A stretch of DNA of 64,000 bases from Clavulina sp. PMI_390 (lineage: Eukaryota > Basidiomycota > Agaricomycetes > Cantharellales > Hydnaceae): positions 413,356 through 477,355 of the forward strand of contig WIDE01000013.1 in assembly GCA_015039315.1 (NCBI GenBank), read 5' to 3'. Every line of letters starts with the position of its first letter. The stretch's first letter is position 1. The notes below the pieces were generated by a model, which saw only the letters and a list, made by a program, of their open reading frames with translations, had not been told where the DNA came from and searched no databases. Both the position numbers and the translations under genes were made by a program. Positions 51,841 to 62,911 of this stretch are shown piece after piece.

Positions 51841-54800
51841 CTACTTCCCTGTTGGCGTTGTTGACCTTGTGCTTGTGCTCGTCACCGGCGTCGTAGGTCG
51901 TAGTCCACCTCCCGTACTAGCACCTTCCTTCCCGTGCCCAGAGCCAGAGCCCGACGACTCCTTCGTGGGCTTGAAGCAAAGGAACTCGATCGCCGTTGCC
52001 CGCCGGCTCTCATGTAGCGTACGTTTTACACCCTCCAACTCCTTCTGCAAGTCTCCACCACCTCCGCCTCCTCCCTGAGGCCGGCGGGAGTATGCTGCAG
52101 AGATAGAGTTGTAGATTGCGGCGAGCGTTTTTGACGCTGCTGGCGAAACGAACTGGACGAGTGTTTGATGGAGGAACTCGATTTCCAGCGTCGCCTAGAA
52201 TATGGGCACCAAGGAAGTGACAACCATACGACCGGGAGCAAGAAGTAGGGATGGGTCAGCCCGCCACCCAAGCCAGAATTTTCTTTCATCTAATGATTAG
52301 GAGACGTACAGCGAGCATCCCACCCATCCCAAACCGTTCAACTTTCTGGAAGCAGCTGAAGGCTTCGTTCGTTAGGTCATCGACGATGGTCGTCATAGCG
52401 CGCTCTAGAAGAGGTTTTGCCACGCCTGTGATCTGGACGTGCGCTCTCACGAGACTAAGTAGTGCTTGGTACACGTAGTCGCGGACCTCTGTGGACAACC
52501 CAATAAGCGCGATTGACTACAAGATAATGCTGAGGGCTTACGAGTGGGGCGTGGAGTTTCAAACCAGTCCATGCCACTCTCCAAAACCCCCTTCCGAATT
52601 ATCGAGCTGGCGACTGCTGATTTACCCTTTGCATAGTCATTAAAGAGCGTCTCGTCAAGTTGCTCTACAACTTCCTCCAGCATCTATACCATCAGCAATG
52701 TCAAAAACGCCGAAGAAGACGAGCTATTGTTGAATGTCTGCTCACATCTCGTTCACGGCCGATAGAGACGCTTAGCGCAGACTCGAGCTGATTGAGCATA
52801 CCAGGAATAATTTCTTTTCGCATGTGCCCAAACGCTGAGATGACAAGCAGCATTCGGGTATCCTATGATCCATCCGTCCAAAGCATTAGGATCCCATAAA
52901 CCAAGAAAATAAGAGATGTGCGCACTCGATCTGAAGCATCGATAGTCCCCAATGCTTTCTGAGACGCCTCGGTGGGCACAAAGGGACTCGTCATTGCAGT
53001 CATTGCAACGTTCGCCCCTGATGGACCTGGGGGCGTGTAGTCGGACCTCGACAGCTTCTCTAAACCATCCAATAGCGCATATAGCGAGTCCACAAACGTC
53101 TTTTGGATACGCTGCCCGAACTCTCGGCCAATGGCAATCTGCTTTGCCACACTCGTCCCATGCTTAGAGGCGTCAATCCCCCCTGCAATCTTGTATGCGG
53201 ATGTGGCAGAGTAGACCTGGAACTTCTTGAGGGCGCCGTGGAGATAGGTGGTCGTTGCGGGCCTGTCAGGGTCGAGAGTCCAATTCTCAAGCTCGTGTAG
53301 GCGCACGGCATCTGTAACGCAGAGAATCAGTCGAGAAGGTATGATAATGAGACAGGAGTCAAAAGGTAAGAGATTGATTCGTACCTTGCAGCCAAAGATC
53401 GCAGGTTGCCACTTCGAAACGCCACCTTGCGCTCTCCAACAAACTTTTCAGTCCGCTTGCCGCATCTCCTGCCAGCTCTACTGTCGTCACATCGCTCACG
53501 CACTCCCCGATTTCTGCAAGGATACGTGACATATGCCATGCTGACGTGATGGAGTTGCAGGGAACAGGGACAAAGGCTGGGAGGTCGTGCGTATTTTTGG
53601 AGGACGAAGGAGACACCACGGCTTTGTCGGACAAGGAGAAGAACTCAGATATTAGAGCGATGTACAATCGTACAATGTCGAGCGCCATGGTACGGCATTG
53701 ACTGGGGCTGCGTCGAGATGCTGAACTCCCACCCTAGTCGAGGACGTCGAGGTATTAGACAGGCACATAGGCGGAGAGAGAATGGAGGCAATAGATACCT
53801 TTTTGAACTTTCCGTCCAAATAGTCCTTGGCGATTTTCCAGAACGATGGAAGTGAAGTGAGAAGAGCTTCGGATAAATTGCGCGCGAGCGTAACCGTCGC
53901 TGTCCACACATCTGCGCCAAGTGCTTTTGCTGCAGCGTTGGAAATGGAAGAATGAGGTCCATGGGACACAGGTTAGGATGGAATCTTTGCTCACTGATGA
54001 TGGTCTCCGGCGCAGGCGAATCAATTGCCTCTATGCAAGTCCGTAGATCCTCAACCTTCTGAACATGGGTGGGAGGGCTGGCCCTGATCCGCGCACGAGC
54101 CTCTGACGACATGAAAGTGGAAGGTCAAACAAGCAATCAGTTAGCCGGGAGAATTTAGTACACACCCTCGATTGCTTTTGCCGAGTCTTCATATATCTTG
54201 CGAAGATGGGATAGGATGTACTTGTGCTGGCTGTCAAAGTACACCCAGACCGGATCATCAGTGACATTCATCTCTAATAACGTTCTGCTCAAAATCTATC
54301 GTGAGCTTGATCGTCACAAGACACCAGTGAGAACACGCACTCGATCGTTTTGATTTGGTCCTCGACACTCCGCGTCGGTTCTTGCAGCTGCGAAATCAGG
54401 GCGCTCTTCATTTGCCCCATCACCTTCTCAACTGCCGCCCATACTTTATCAACGATCCGTTTTGCTTGTGGCTGAAGCTGTCCCCTCGCATCAAGAATTG
54501 ATGCTCCACCAGGGCCTGTAATCAGCTGACCCGGGCGAGACTCGAGTAGGAATTTCCCCTTGTTGTAGTCCCGCAGAGCAGCATCATAGCGACCCTATAC
54601 GAGGCATATCCGAAGAGGTCTAACTCTAGCAACAACGGATACAGTGATGTAATCACTTACAGCTTCGATAGACTCCGCCAAGGTGCCGTGGAGGTTGAAG
54701 AAGAAAGTTGAGCGCTCGAAAACGCCAAGCGTGGATCGGACTCGTTGAGCCTTCGATGCTGTATCAATCATAGGGTGGAAAACCTGATCTGCCTTTGCAC

Positions 54801-55624
54801 TGCTCTCTATATAGGTTATCGAAGGCAGGAAAGGTTAGCTCATCGCTCATTGAATTGCGAAATACATACTGACCTCGTAGTTTGTCTCCCAGAATCTTGG
54901 CGCCATACTCGCTTTTAGGATCAAGCACGCCAGTTTGCATGTAAGCGTGAAGGGCTATGATCCATTTGTACTGTCAGAGATAGTGCATACTTGAACGTCA
55001 TCGGAAGACGAATGGTCACGAAACATCACCTTCAGTAGAGGCCTTTACGGCCACGAAGTGGTCAAAGTTGTCCTCCACCAGGACCCGAATTGCTTGTGAG
55101 CGAGACTCTAGGACCTTGCCTAGATGCTGAGTACCGTACGATAGATCCTGGTGCGTTGCATTAGGGTGTACTACTGAGAGAAAGGTCTTGGGATCGAAGG
55201 ACTTGGAGGAGATGGATATTGCGGCCCCTTGATATCGAATTCAGTGGCAATCTTCTTCCTTAAAATGGATTTAAGTAGCATACGTGATTCTGAATCCATG
55301 TTTCTCGTGCTACGCGGACGTATTAGTACAGGAAGAAAGAGCCGCTAGCATCCAGAACTTACTCAATAGCCCCATTATTCAAGCCCAAAGGGTCAACATA
55401 TTCAGCATTTTGAGCAGAGGGGGTGTCCATCATAGCAGAGGATAGCGGCATGTCGTCCTCATGGTCGATATCCTCCCATCGTCTAGAACAAGGGAGCTGG
55501 TGACCAGGAGTATCAACGGTTGTGAACGACCAAGAGCATACGTTGGGTTCAACGAGGAGATGCGGTATGTGCTGAGTAAGGTTGCCTCATCAACGTCAAA
55601 GTTGAGCCTTCCCATACAATTCAA
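51841..55624 (-). CDS. SEC5: Exocyst complex component Sec5
   Basis: Exocyst subunit that helps tether secretory vesicles to the plasma membrane at hyphal tips. Start at 55624 (MNCMGRLNF) or 55615. The N-terminus after splicing reads DEATLLSTYRISSLNP, then WEDIDHEDDMPLSSAMMDTPS and EYVDPLGLNNGAI, followed by the conserved coiled-coil region: LSYGTQHLGKVLESRSQAIRVLVEDNFDHFVAVKAS, HAYMQTGVLDPKSEYGAKILGDKLRE, RSTLGVFERSTFFFNLHGTLAESIE, GRYDAALRDYNKGKFLLESRPGQL and IVDKVWAAVEKVMGQMK. These are hallmark Sec5 blocks. The helical C-terminal bundle runs to a Ser/Gly/Thr-rich tail ending at 51841. About a dozen introns, mostly 50-60 bp. Divergent from the Bin3 gene, 120 bp apart. Confidence 0.9.
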
Positions 55625-55744
55625 TCACAAAACGAGACTTTGAGCGGATGAGAACGAGGTTATGATCGGCGGGTCTGTTCAGGCTGTTCGAGTGACGGGA
55701 CGACGGTTCGCGTGACTGTCACAGTGGCCGCCAGACAGAATTCG
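55625..55744. promoter_or_regulatory. Short divergent promoter, SEC5 and Bin3-type gene
   Basis: Only 120 bp between divergent start codons, so promoters and 5' UTRs must overlap. No defined motif recognised. Confidence 0.5.
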
Positions 55745-56923
55745 ATGGCCAGTGCGAGCACCTCTGCGCAACCAATCTATGGAAACTATCGCTCGTATTG
55801 TCTTCTGATACAGTGCTACTCAGTCCAATTAGCTTATGATGATCGTCCTTCCTTCCAGGTATTATCAAACGCGGCGGTCTGCTCTGCATGATGAGCGTCT
55901 TGAGCTTCTACCAGAAGATTTCTTTACTGGAAAGACCGTGCTAGACATCGGGTGCAACGAGGGATGGGTTTCTTGCGAAATAGGTAAGCGATGCCTTACT
56001 TATCGCGAGCCTGTCGCTCCGTTGACCTCGCTATAGCACAACATCTGGGGGCCACAAAGGTGGTTGGAGTCGACATCGACTCCGCGTTAGTTGCAGCGGC
56101 ATGGAAGCGTCGACGATACCTTTGGAGTCTATCCGCACCTCTTGATTCCCCTCCACCACCGCCACCTCCTCCTTCGCCGCGTGGTGCTGGCCGGAAACGA
56201 AAGCGCGAGCAAGACGACCACAATTCCTCGCGTCGTGTCCCTCGCCTTCGAACCGATCCTTTCCACTTTCCTATTTCGATGCAACATCTATATGGCCCCT
56301 TGCCTGTCCCGACTCCAAGACCCGAACCCGACGAGGCCAAGGAAGAAGACGAGTCCTCGACATCGTTTCCCCACAACCTCAGCTTTCGGACGGAGGATTG
56401 GCTCATGCAAACTCGCGTTGAGCAGTACCAGGTCATTCTAGCGTAGGTATCGTCGTTTCGACATCGGGCCAGGGTATCTAATCTATCACGTTCTTCACAG
56501 GTTCAGTATCACCAAGTGGGTTCACCTAAACCACGGCGACGATGGTTTGCTTCGGTTTTTCCAGCGCTGCTTCGACTCTCTCGAGCCCCAATGTGGTGCA
56601 AAGCTAGTGCTAGAACCCCAGCATTGGGAGGGGTATGCCAAAGCGAAGCGAATGGATCCTGTTAGTTTTCCCTTGCGATCTCTTCGATATCGTTCGCTGA
56701 CCCTCTCTCCCACAGAAACTGAAGAAAACTGCTAGTAACTTGGAGATACGACCGGAAGACTTTGAAAAGCATCTGATGAAAATAGGGTTCATGCAGCCAA
56801 CCAAGCTTGGGAGTGTAGGCGAAGGAGGTCAGTAGTCTCTGGTCACAACCTAGGCTCATTGTATTCCACCCTGACGACTCGATAGGTCTTCGAAGACCTG
56901 TTGATGTGTATGAGCGACCGTGA
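55745..56923 (+). CDS. Bin3-type (MEPCE-like) RNA methyltransferase
   Basis: SAM-dependent enzyme of the family that methylates the 5' gamma-phosphate of 7SK, U6 or precursor RNAs. Exon 1 55745-55794 (MASASTSAQPIYGNYRS) joins exon 2 at 55859 to give GNYRSYYQTRRSALHDERL, the conserved start of the Bin3 fold. SAM motif I is TVLDIGCNEGWVSCEIA, followed by GATKVVGVDIDSALV; an insert of about 100 residues (poly-Pro, KRKREQDD basic patch, acidic run) interrupts the fold as in animal MEPCE; then [50 protein letters not shown] and LVLEPQHWEGYAKAKRM, and the C-terminal IRPEDFEKHLMKIGFM...RPVDVYERP. Complete; stop at 56921-56923, only 45 bp from the convergent GST gene. Confidence 0.9.
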
Positions 56924-56968
56924 CCGCACACCCGGATCGATTGCACTCGTGAATAACATTATAATACA

Positions 56969-58068
56969 TTATTTCTTGCTTGAAAAATCCGACATCGCAT
57001 ACAAGTACGGACCACCTCTTTCTATGGCCTAGCGAAAGATGGCTACTGTCAGGACTCTTGATTACTCCGTTTTATGTAATAATGACAGCTTACCCGCTTG
57101 TATGATGGCCTTGATTGTGCGGGAGGGATGTCAAAAGCCCCGTGGAGAGTCATCTCAGAAACCAAAAAGAGGGAGACTCACAAGCTTTGTACTTTTCTCA
57201 CCCATGCCTGGGTCTTCTTCCCGACAAATTGAGGGCGCCGCTTAATGGAGACTTCAAGTGGGAAGATCATCATGAAATCTGCGCTCGTGTAGTTTGTCCC
57301 TCCAGCGAAATTTGACACGTCTGAGAAACGCTGAAGATGCGTCTCGATCTGTATGACACGGTGAGCCCATAACAGGAGATTAGGCTTGGCTACACATACC
57401 ATCTCCAAGGATTTCTGAAGTGCTGGCTCTGATACTGCGGATTTTAATGAAGAAGCAAAGCGTTTAGCGAAGGGACGAAACAGCCTGGGTGCCCGGCTCG
57501 GTGCCAGTGTCATCACTAGACTAAATGTGCTGTTACCCATAAAGCTCCCCTCTGAGAAATGTGTGTCTTGACGAAAAATCAGTGTTCCAATGCATCTGAA
57601 GCTTCACTTGTTAAACTCACAGTAGGCATTATCTGCCCAGCAAGCTTCAGAGGGCTGGAACTTCCGGTCTGGGTCGTACTTGTGGAGTAGGTATTCTAAC
57701 ATCGTAACGAGGAATGTCAACATTACCTGAGCCGTGATGCCGCAACTCCCGCCTCGTACCTATGATTGCCCCTGTTTCAGCAATGGTGACGTCGCCATCT
57801 GTAACAATTGGGGACTTTCCAAGAGGATGGATCTCCTTCAACTCCTTTGGAGCCTGCTGGTTGTCGTCTCGCTGATAGTGTTTGACAGTGTAGGGTACTT
57901 GGAGTTCTTCCTATAAGGGGCAGTCGCCAGTGAGATTTCATCTCATGCTAAGATAACGATAACTGGAATCACTAGAAGCCACAGAACACGCAAAGATCGA
58001 GAATTGTTCAGGTGATGAACAACTAGGCCGTTCTCGGCAGCGGGCGAAGAGGTGCTTGGAGTCGCCAT
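56969..58068 (-). CDS. Glutathione S-transferase, GTT1-like
   Basis: Start at 58068 (MATPSTSSPAAENGLVVHHLNNSRSLRVLWLL), spliced to EELQVPYTVKHYQRDDNQQAPKEL. The thioredoxin-fold N-domain has NSRSLRVLW (glutathione-side Ser/Arg), HPLGKSPIVTDGDVTIAETGAII and EYLLHKYDP. The helical C-domain includes THFSEGSFM, NFAGGTNYTSADFMMIFPLE, and ends RPSYKR joined to AIERGGPYLYAMSD, the usual end of this family. The pattern matches yeast Gtt1-type, membrane-associated GSTs and fungal GSTs of the same group. At least five introns; the one after KKTQAW is the least certain. Shares a convergent 45 bp gap with the Bin3-type gene. Confidence 0.88.
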
Positions 58069-58488
58069 AAGCGTCGGGGGTGGGGTGGTAGTGTCTTCTA
58101 CTTCAGACTAAAAATGCCAAGATCCCTCTCTTATGGAGCCGCTGCGTGTTTAAGCCGAGCCGGCACTGCCACGCTTGGATCTGAGTCGGCCGCACTCATC
58201 GAACCAGCGAGGTCAACAAAACACGCGTTCACACACAACTACACGCCAGTTAAGAGCAATAGCCAGAGAAATAATATGACTCATTGGTAGAATATGTTGT
58301 GTTGAAGGATTTAGTGAAAGTAGGCCTCGGTCGCGTGGAGGCGCTTAGACGAAGCATTCAATTCGATCACGTGAAGCTTAGGCAACAACTAGCAACTCTC
58401 TCCTCGACTCCTTCCCGTACGCTGTTTCTCAACAATTTGCTATTATCACTGTGCTGATAGGATTATAAATCGTGTATAGCTCCCCAAA
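58069..58488. promoter_or_regulatory. Divergent promoter region, GST and eL42
   Basis: 420 bp. Contains a C/T-rich stretch on the plus strand (about 58395-58430) before the ribosomal protein gene. No defined motif called. Confidence 0.4.
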
Positions 58489-59190
58489 ATGGTCAACATC
58501 CCCAAGTAAGTCTTGATTTGGAGCTCCCGATTCACCTCAATTTGTTGAACATCTATCGTGCTCTAGGACCCGCCGAACCTGTAAGCATACTGTTGGATCT
58601 GAATAATTGAAGCATCAGCGATGTCCTAAATAACTGGATTTATAGACTGCAAGGGCAAGGAGTGCCGCAAGCACACGTTAGTTCCATGAGTCAACTCGTA
58701 TATCCAATCATTCACTGACCTACTCTACCTATCCTTCGTATCTCACAACTTTCAATGCATCGCACGTCTTAAACCATTGGATCGGGAATTTCCAGCCCCC
58801 ACAAGGTTACTCAATACAAGACCGGGAAGGCTTCGCTGTTCGCGCAGGGGAAGCGACGATACGACCGCAAGCAGTCCGGTTATGGTGGTCAGACAAAGCC
58901 CGTCTTCCACAAGAAGGCAAAGACGACCAAGAAGGTCGTGCTGCGGATGGAGTGCACCGTCTGCAAGTACAAAATGCAGATAGCGCTGAAGCGATGCAAG
59001 CAGTACGTTTGCTCTACCCTTCGATCGCCCATCATATCAACTCTAATCTTTCCTACGCGGTGTCTAGTTTCGAACTGGGTGGAGACAAGAAGACCAAGGG
59101 TGCCGCTCTCACTTTCGTGCGTGATCTGTTCGCTCACGAGCATTTGAAAGTTCTCGCTCTAACATTGTACCTTTTGCCTCTTAATAGTAA
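58489..59190 (+). CDS. RPL42: 60S ribosomal protein eL42 (L44/L36a)
   Basis: Zinc-binding protein of the large subunit E site. Reads [29 protein letters not shown] in exons 1-3, then [73 protein letters not shown], 106 residues as expected. Cys pairs C12/C17 and C72/C75 (approximate) are kept. Residue 56 is Pro, the form that gives normal sensitivity to cycloheximide. An intron at 59117-59187 (branch CTCTAACAT, acceptor TTAATAG) directly precedes TAA 59188-59190, so the stop codon sits alone in the last exon; this agrees with the family's usual end at ...ALTF. Six exons, with introns packed in the 5' half as is usual for ribosomal genes. Confidence 0.95.
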
Positions 59191-59611
59191 TTTACTTAAC
59201 CTCATCCTGCTTTCCTGCCCTCGCTCTTCCGTTGGCTCTTCCGATGTACATTCGTCCTATGCCATTATGTCATGCGCCTATCTACTCTCTTAGCATCTCA
59301 ATTGGCCAATCATGCACATCATCCAACTGCGTGATACCATCCAACCGTCCCGACTGGGGCTCACATGCGTGTACAAAAATTGATTGGATCACCTGCGAAG
59401 TAAATAATATAGGAATGCGATATACATATAGAGCATAAGTTGCGGTAAAGGGTGGAACATAGTTTGGCAGAGCAGAAATGCAAGTGAGGAACTCAGTCTA
59501 TGGATGGGCGAACATGAGTGCTGGAGGGAGAAGATAGATAAGGAAAAATGTCCTAGTACTCATGCAAAATGCGACAAGATGAGCTAACAAAACCTCGCAG
59601 CTGTCTCCACA
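59191..59611. other. Convergent 3' intergenic region
   Basis: 3' flanks of eL42 and the BIR gene. No coding frame of note. Confidence 0.5.
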
Positions 59612-62600
59612 TCAGAAGGGATCCTGCCCGTCAGAGTGCGCCCCAGCTCCAGACATCTTGAGGTGATTCATGATAATTGCCCGATTCCTCGCGCCTTCCT
59701 CGCGCAGCTCCCTTAGCATCCTCTCGCCCTCTGCGCGCACCTCGTCGTGTTTCCGCTGTGCCTCAGCGCGGATAAACTCCTCGAGTGTGCTATTGAGCTG
59801 GTCGTCTGTGAGTCCAGAGGTGGGTGCTAGACTAGAGATCGAGGTGGATGACACAATGAAAGGAGCGACAGTTTGTAGGGTGTCGAGGGCGTCAGGATTG
59901 AGGGGTTGTGAGTTGGCAGGAGGAAGCAGGGGCTCGCTGTCAGCCGAGCTTGTAGAGCCAATAGAGGTAGAAGGGAGGAGGCCTGGGACTCTAGAAGGGG
60001 AGTCTTGGCGTGATGCCGAGGTGCGCTCCCTTGAGGCTGGGGGATGTGAATCGAACGACTTGGTGCCTCGGATGGGCGCAGAAGCTACTCGAGAAGTAGG
60101 AGGATCAACCTCCATCAGACTCTGGGTCATCCCCACTTGCTTCGATTTGCCCTTTGGTGTTGGAATCCTTGAGGGTTGTGGTGATCCAGCTCTGGGCGTG
60201 CCATCCACATCTCGTCTCGGTGAAAGATATGCATAAGTATCCTCATCTCGCACACGATCTCGCTCGGGGCTTCTTGGGGGCCGGACAGGTCGAGGCGGCG
60301 TGGCGAACATCATCACGTCCTCGTCCTCCTCGATTTTCACTTCAGGAGTACGTGTGGTAGAGGTGGACGGCGGGTTTGAGTGGCTGCTGCTGCCTTTACT
60401 CGTCCGCAAAGGTGCAATAATACGAGGGAGGGATTGTTGCTCAGCTCCATCACTAGAACCAGACACCACTCGATTGGCTTTCAGGCCTGCCACTACCCTT
60501 CTAGCACTGAGAGTCCCGCCAGATGTCTTGCTCTGCTTAGCCAGTTCCCTCCAGCCATTAACAACAGGACGCTCGCTTGGTGCAGGCATAGGAGCATCTC
60601 GCCCAAAGTCAGGAGGAGGGATAACATGAGTGGAACTGGATGATGTATGGTGCGAGCTCGAAGGCTTCTTTGGTTGTGGAGTCACCTCGTTCAAAGCCTC
60701 CGTCTCTGGTTCCGACCCACTGTTAGGAGGCCGCAAGGCATCTTGTTTGGACGATGAAGAAGGTTTGGGCGCACGTGCGTGCTTAGCTTTGGACGGCCGG
60801 GTGGGTGGTAATGCAGGGGCCTCAGCTTCGCTCTCAGTAGCTACCACCGACGCAGCACGACCTCTAGTGCTTTTGGTCAAGGATGATGCAGGTTTCCGAG
60901 AGGCAGAGGAGTGAGCTGGCTCGGCGTCGGAGACAGGACCGAGACGAGCTGCACCACGAGCGGCTGCAGCGTTTATAAGCTCATCAATATCGGTCTCGAC
61001 GTCTGTGGCAGTATCTCGAGCTTTCTTTGCAGAAGAGGAACGTGCTGGAGTGCGCGTGGAACGTCGGAGGGACGCATCTTCTGTGGCGTCATCTGCAGTA
61101 ACAGTCTTCCTGCCTCGAGAACGTGCCTTGGTCTCCTGTGATGACTCGAGTGCAGAGTTGTCCTCGTCTTCGTCACTTGCCACTGACGGAGCCCGCGAAG
61201 ATGCGCGAGTGTTCCGCCCTTTGGTGGCTTTTTTTGCGGCGGGAGTCTTCGAGGAACGCTGGACTGAGCTAGCGCGAGATGTGCGACGCGGCTGGTGCTC
61301 GTTGTCAGTGTCGCTAGCGACTTGGCTGATGGCCAGCTCGTCAGGGCTTGATTCATCCTCCTGTTTAGGACGGCGACTACTCTGGGCCTTTGGAGCTCGC
61401 GAGGCCCGCTTTGCTTTCGTCTTTGGCTCGGGCGGGGGAGTGGGGATGCTAAGTTCCTCTTCTTCTTCGTCTGATATAGGTATTTTCGCCTTCGGTTTTG
61501 CCTTGGCTTTTGCTTTGCCTTGGGAACCCTTTGTCTTCGGGGCCTCGCTCTCAGACTCGGTAGCTACCTTGCCCTTCTTGCCCTTGGTAGCAGCAGCAGG
61601 AGGGATAGAGGCTTCGCGATCATCTACCGAGATGGGTTGGGATGATGAAGGATTCTTCTTGGGTCGCCCCCGTCGTTTAGGAGCCTCAGGCTCCGCTCCA
61701 GAATCCGCCTCAAGTTCACTCTGAGGATGGCGGGAGGCGCGCGATGGGGGAGGGCGACTGCTGAAACAAATATTAAATATGGAGAATTGCGTAACCATAT
61801 AATCAGCGCAGTCATACCTGGTTGCAACTGAGGCTCTTGAAGAGCTCTTTGACACTGTGCGAGCAGTACGTTTCTTCTTCTTATCATTTTCTCCTCGGCC
61901 ACAAGCCTCTATGAATGGACACGCCTCCTCACCACGACGATGCTCCTCCCTACGTCAAGTTGAATGTGAACAAAGAAGGCCGAAGGCTCGATATAGCGAA
62001 AACAGGCTCACAAGGGGTCATCATGCATAGTCCAACCACCAAGTTCACGATCGCAATAGAAGCAGGTAGTGAGGTCCTCACTACCAGGCTCAGGGGTGTG
62101 TATGAAGCCAGCTCGGGCGAGATCTTCAGACGTGCATGTACTACCTTTCACACCGTCAAAGGGCCAGTCGCGAAAGGTCTGTAACCGAGCCTCATAGCGC
62201 GCCTGATCTGTTGGGATTCGATCTTCCGTCGCGAACTTCCACCTACAGCCAGGGGTGAATGCTCCAGTCAACAAACACAACCGGTCAGAATTGAGTGACT
62301 AGGTAGCGCACGTGACGTTTTTTCCTTTACCCTTGCGGTCTTTCTCGAGAGTGCATCGAGCGGCGGCCCATGCACATTCGTCCTCGGCTCGTTCGTAATG
62401 CTCCTGGAATGGATTATCGGTCTTCTCCCAGCTTCCAAGTCCCTTTCCACAACAGAAGCATTCCACACGGTCTACTGAGTTGGGCTCGGGGGCGAAGAAG
62501 AAACCAGCTGCGGCTAGAGCGCGAGGTGTTGGTTCCCAAGATTCAGGATGTGGCCAGTGATAAGTCTTTGTCGCGCGCGGATTCCTCGCTGTAGGCACTA

Positions 62601-62667
62601 CAATCTTTCTTCCCTTGAAAGAGTCCACGCGATGGGTGAGATACGCGTAGTCAGGCCCCGCGTCCAT
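59612..62667 (-). CDS. BIR1: Two-BIR protein, Bir1/survivin homologue with basic tail
   Basis: Start at 62667 (MDAGPDYAYLTHRVDSF). BIR 1 spans about residues 8-95 with RKIVVPTARNPRATKTYHWPHPESW, AAAGFFFAPEPNSVDRVECFCCGKGLGSWEKTDNPFQEHYERAEDECAW. An intron with donor GTGCGC leads to WKFATEDRIPTDQARYEARLQTF, the start of BIR 2: DLARAGFIHTPEPGSEDLTTCFYCDRELGGWTMHDDPL then EHRRGEEACPFIE after another intron. Both keep the CxxC-H-C zinc set. A 700-residue Ser/Lys/Glu-rich region follows, with AT-hook-like KRRGRPKK, many SR-type repeats and a C-terminal helix (TLEEFIRAEAQRKHDEVRAEGERMLRELREE). Two BIRs plus long tail match S. pombe Bir1/Cut17, the chromosomal passenger subunit that acts with Aurora B at centromeres. 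Confidence 0.85.
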
Positions 62668-62911
62668 GGAGGGCGTCTGGATTGTATGAGCTTGCTTGGC
62701 TATGTAAACAAATACAATGCCTAACAAAACAGAACAGCCTTCAGTTTCTTGGCCCAACAATTCAAGGGATTATGATTATTCAATCGATACCTCACGCTAT
62801 AAATTACACAAATATTTACCCATTCTTTCGTCCGGCTTCTATTCGATCGGCTTCCCCCAACGGAAGATTGTGATATTTCTTCTCCTCATTTCCCATACTA
62901 TTAGACGACCA
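62668..62911. promoter_or_regulatory. Promoter region of BIR1 and 3' flank of the deacetylase
   Basis: 244 bp between two genes on the same strand. AT-rich, no defined motif. Confidence 0.35.
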
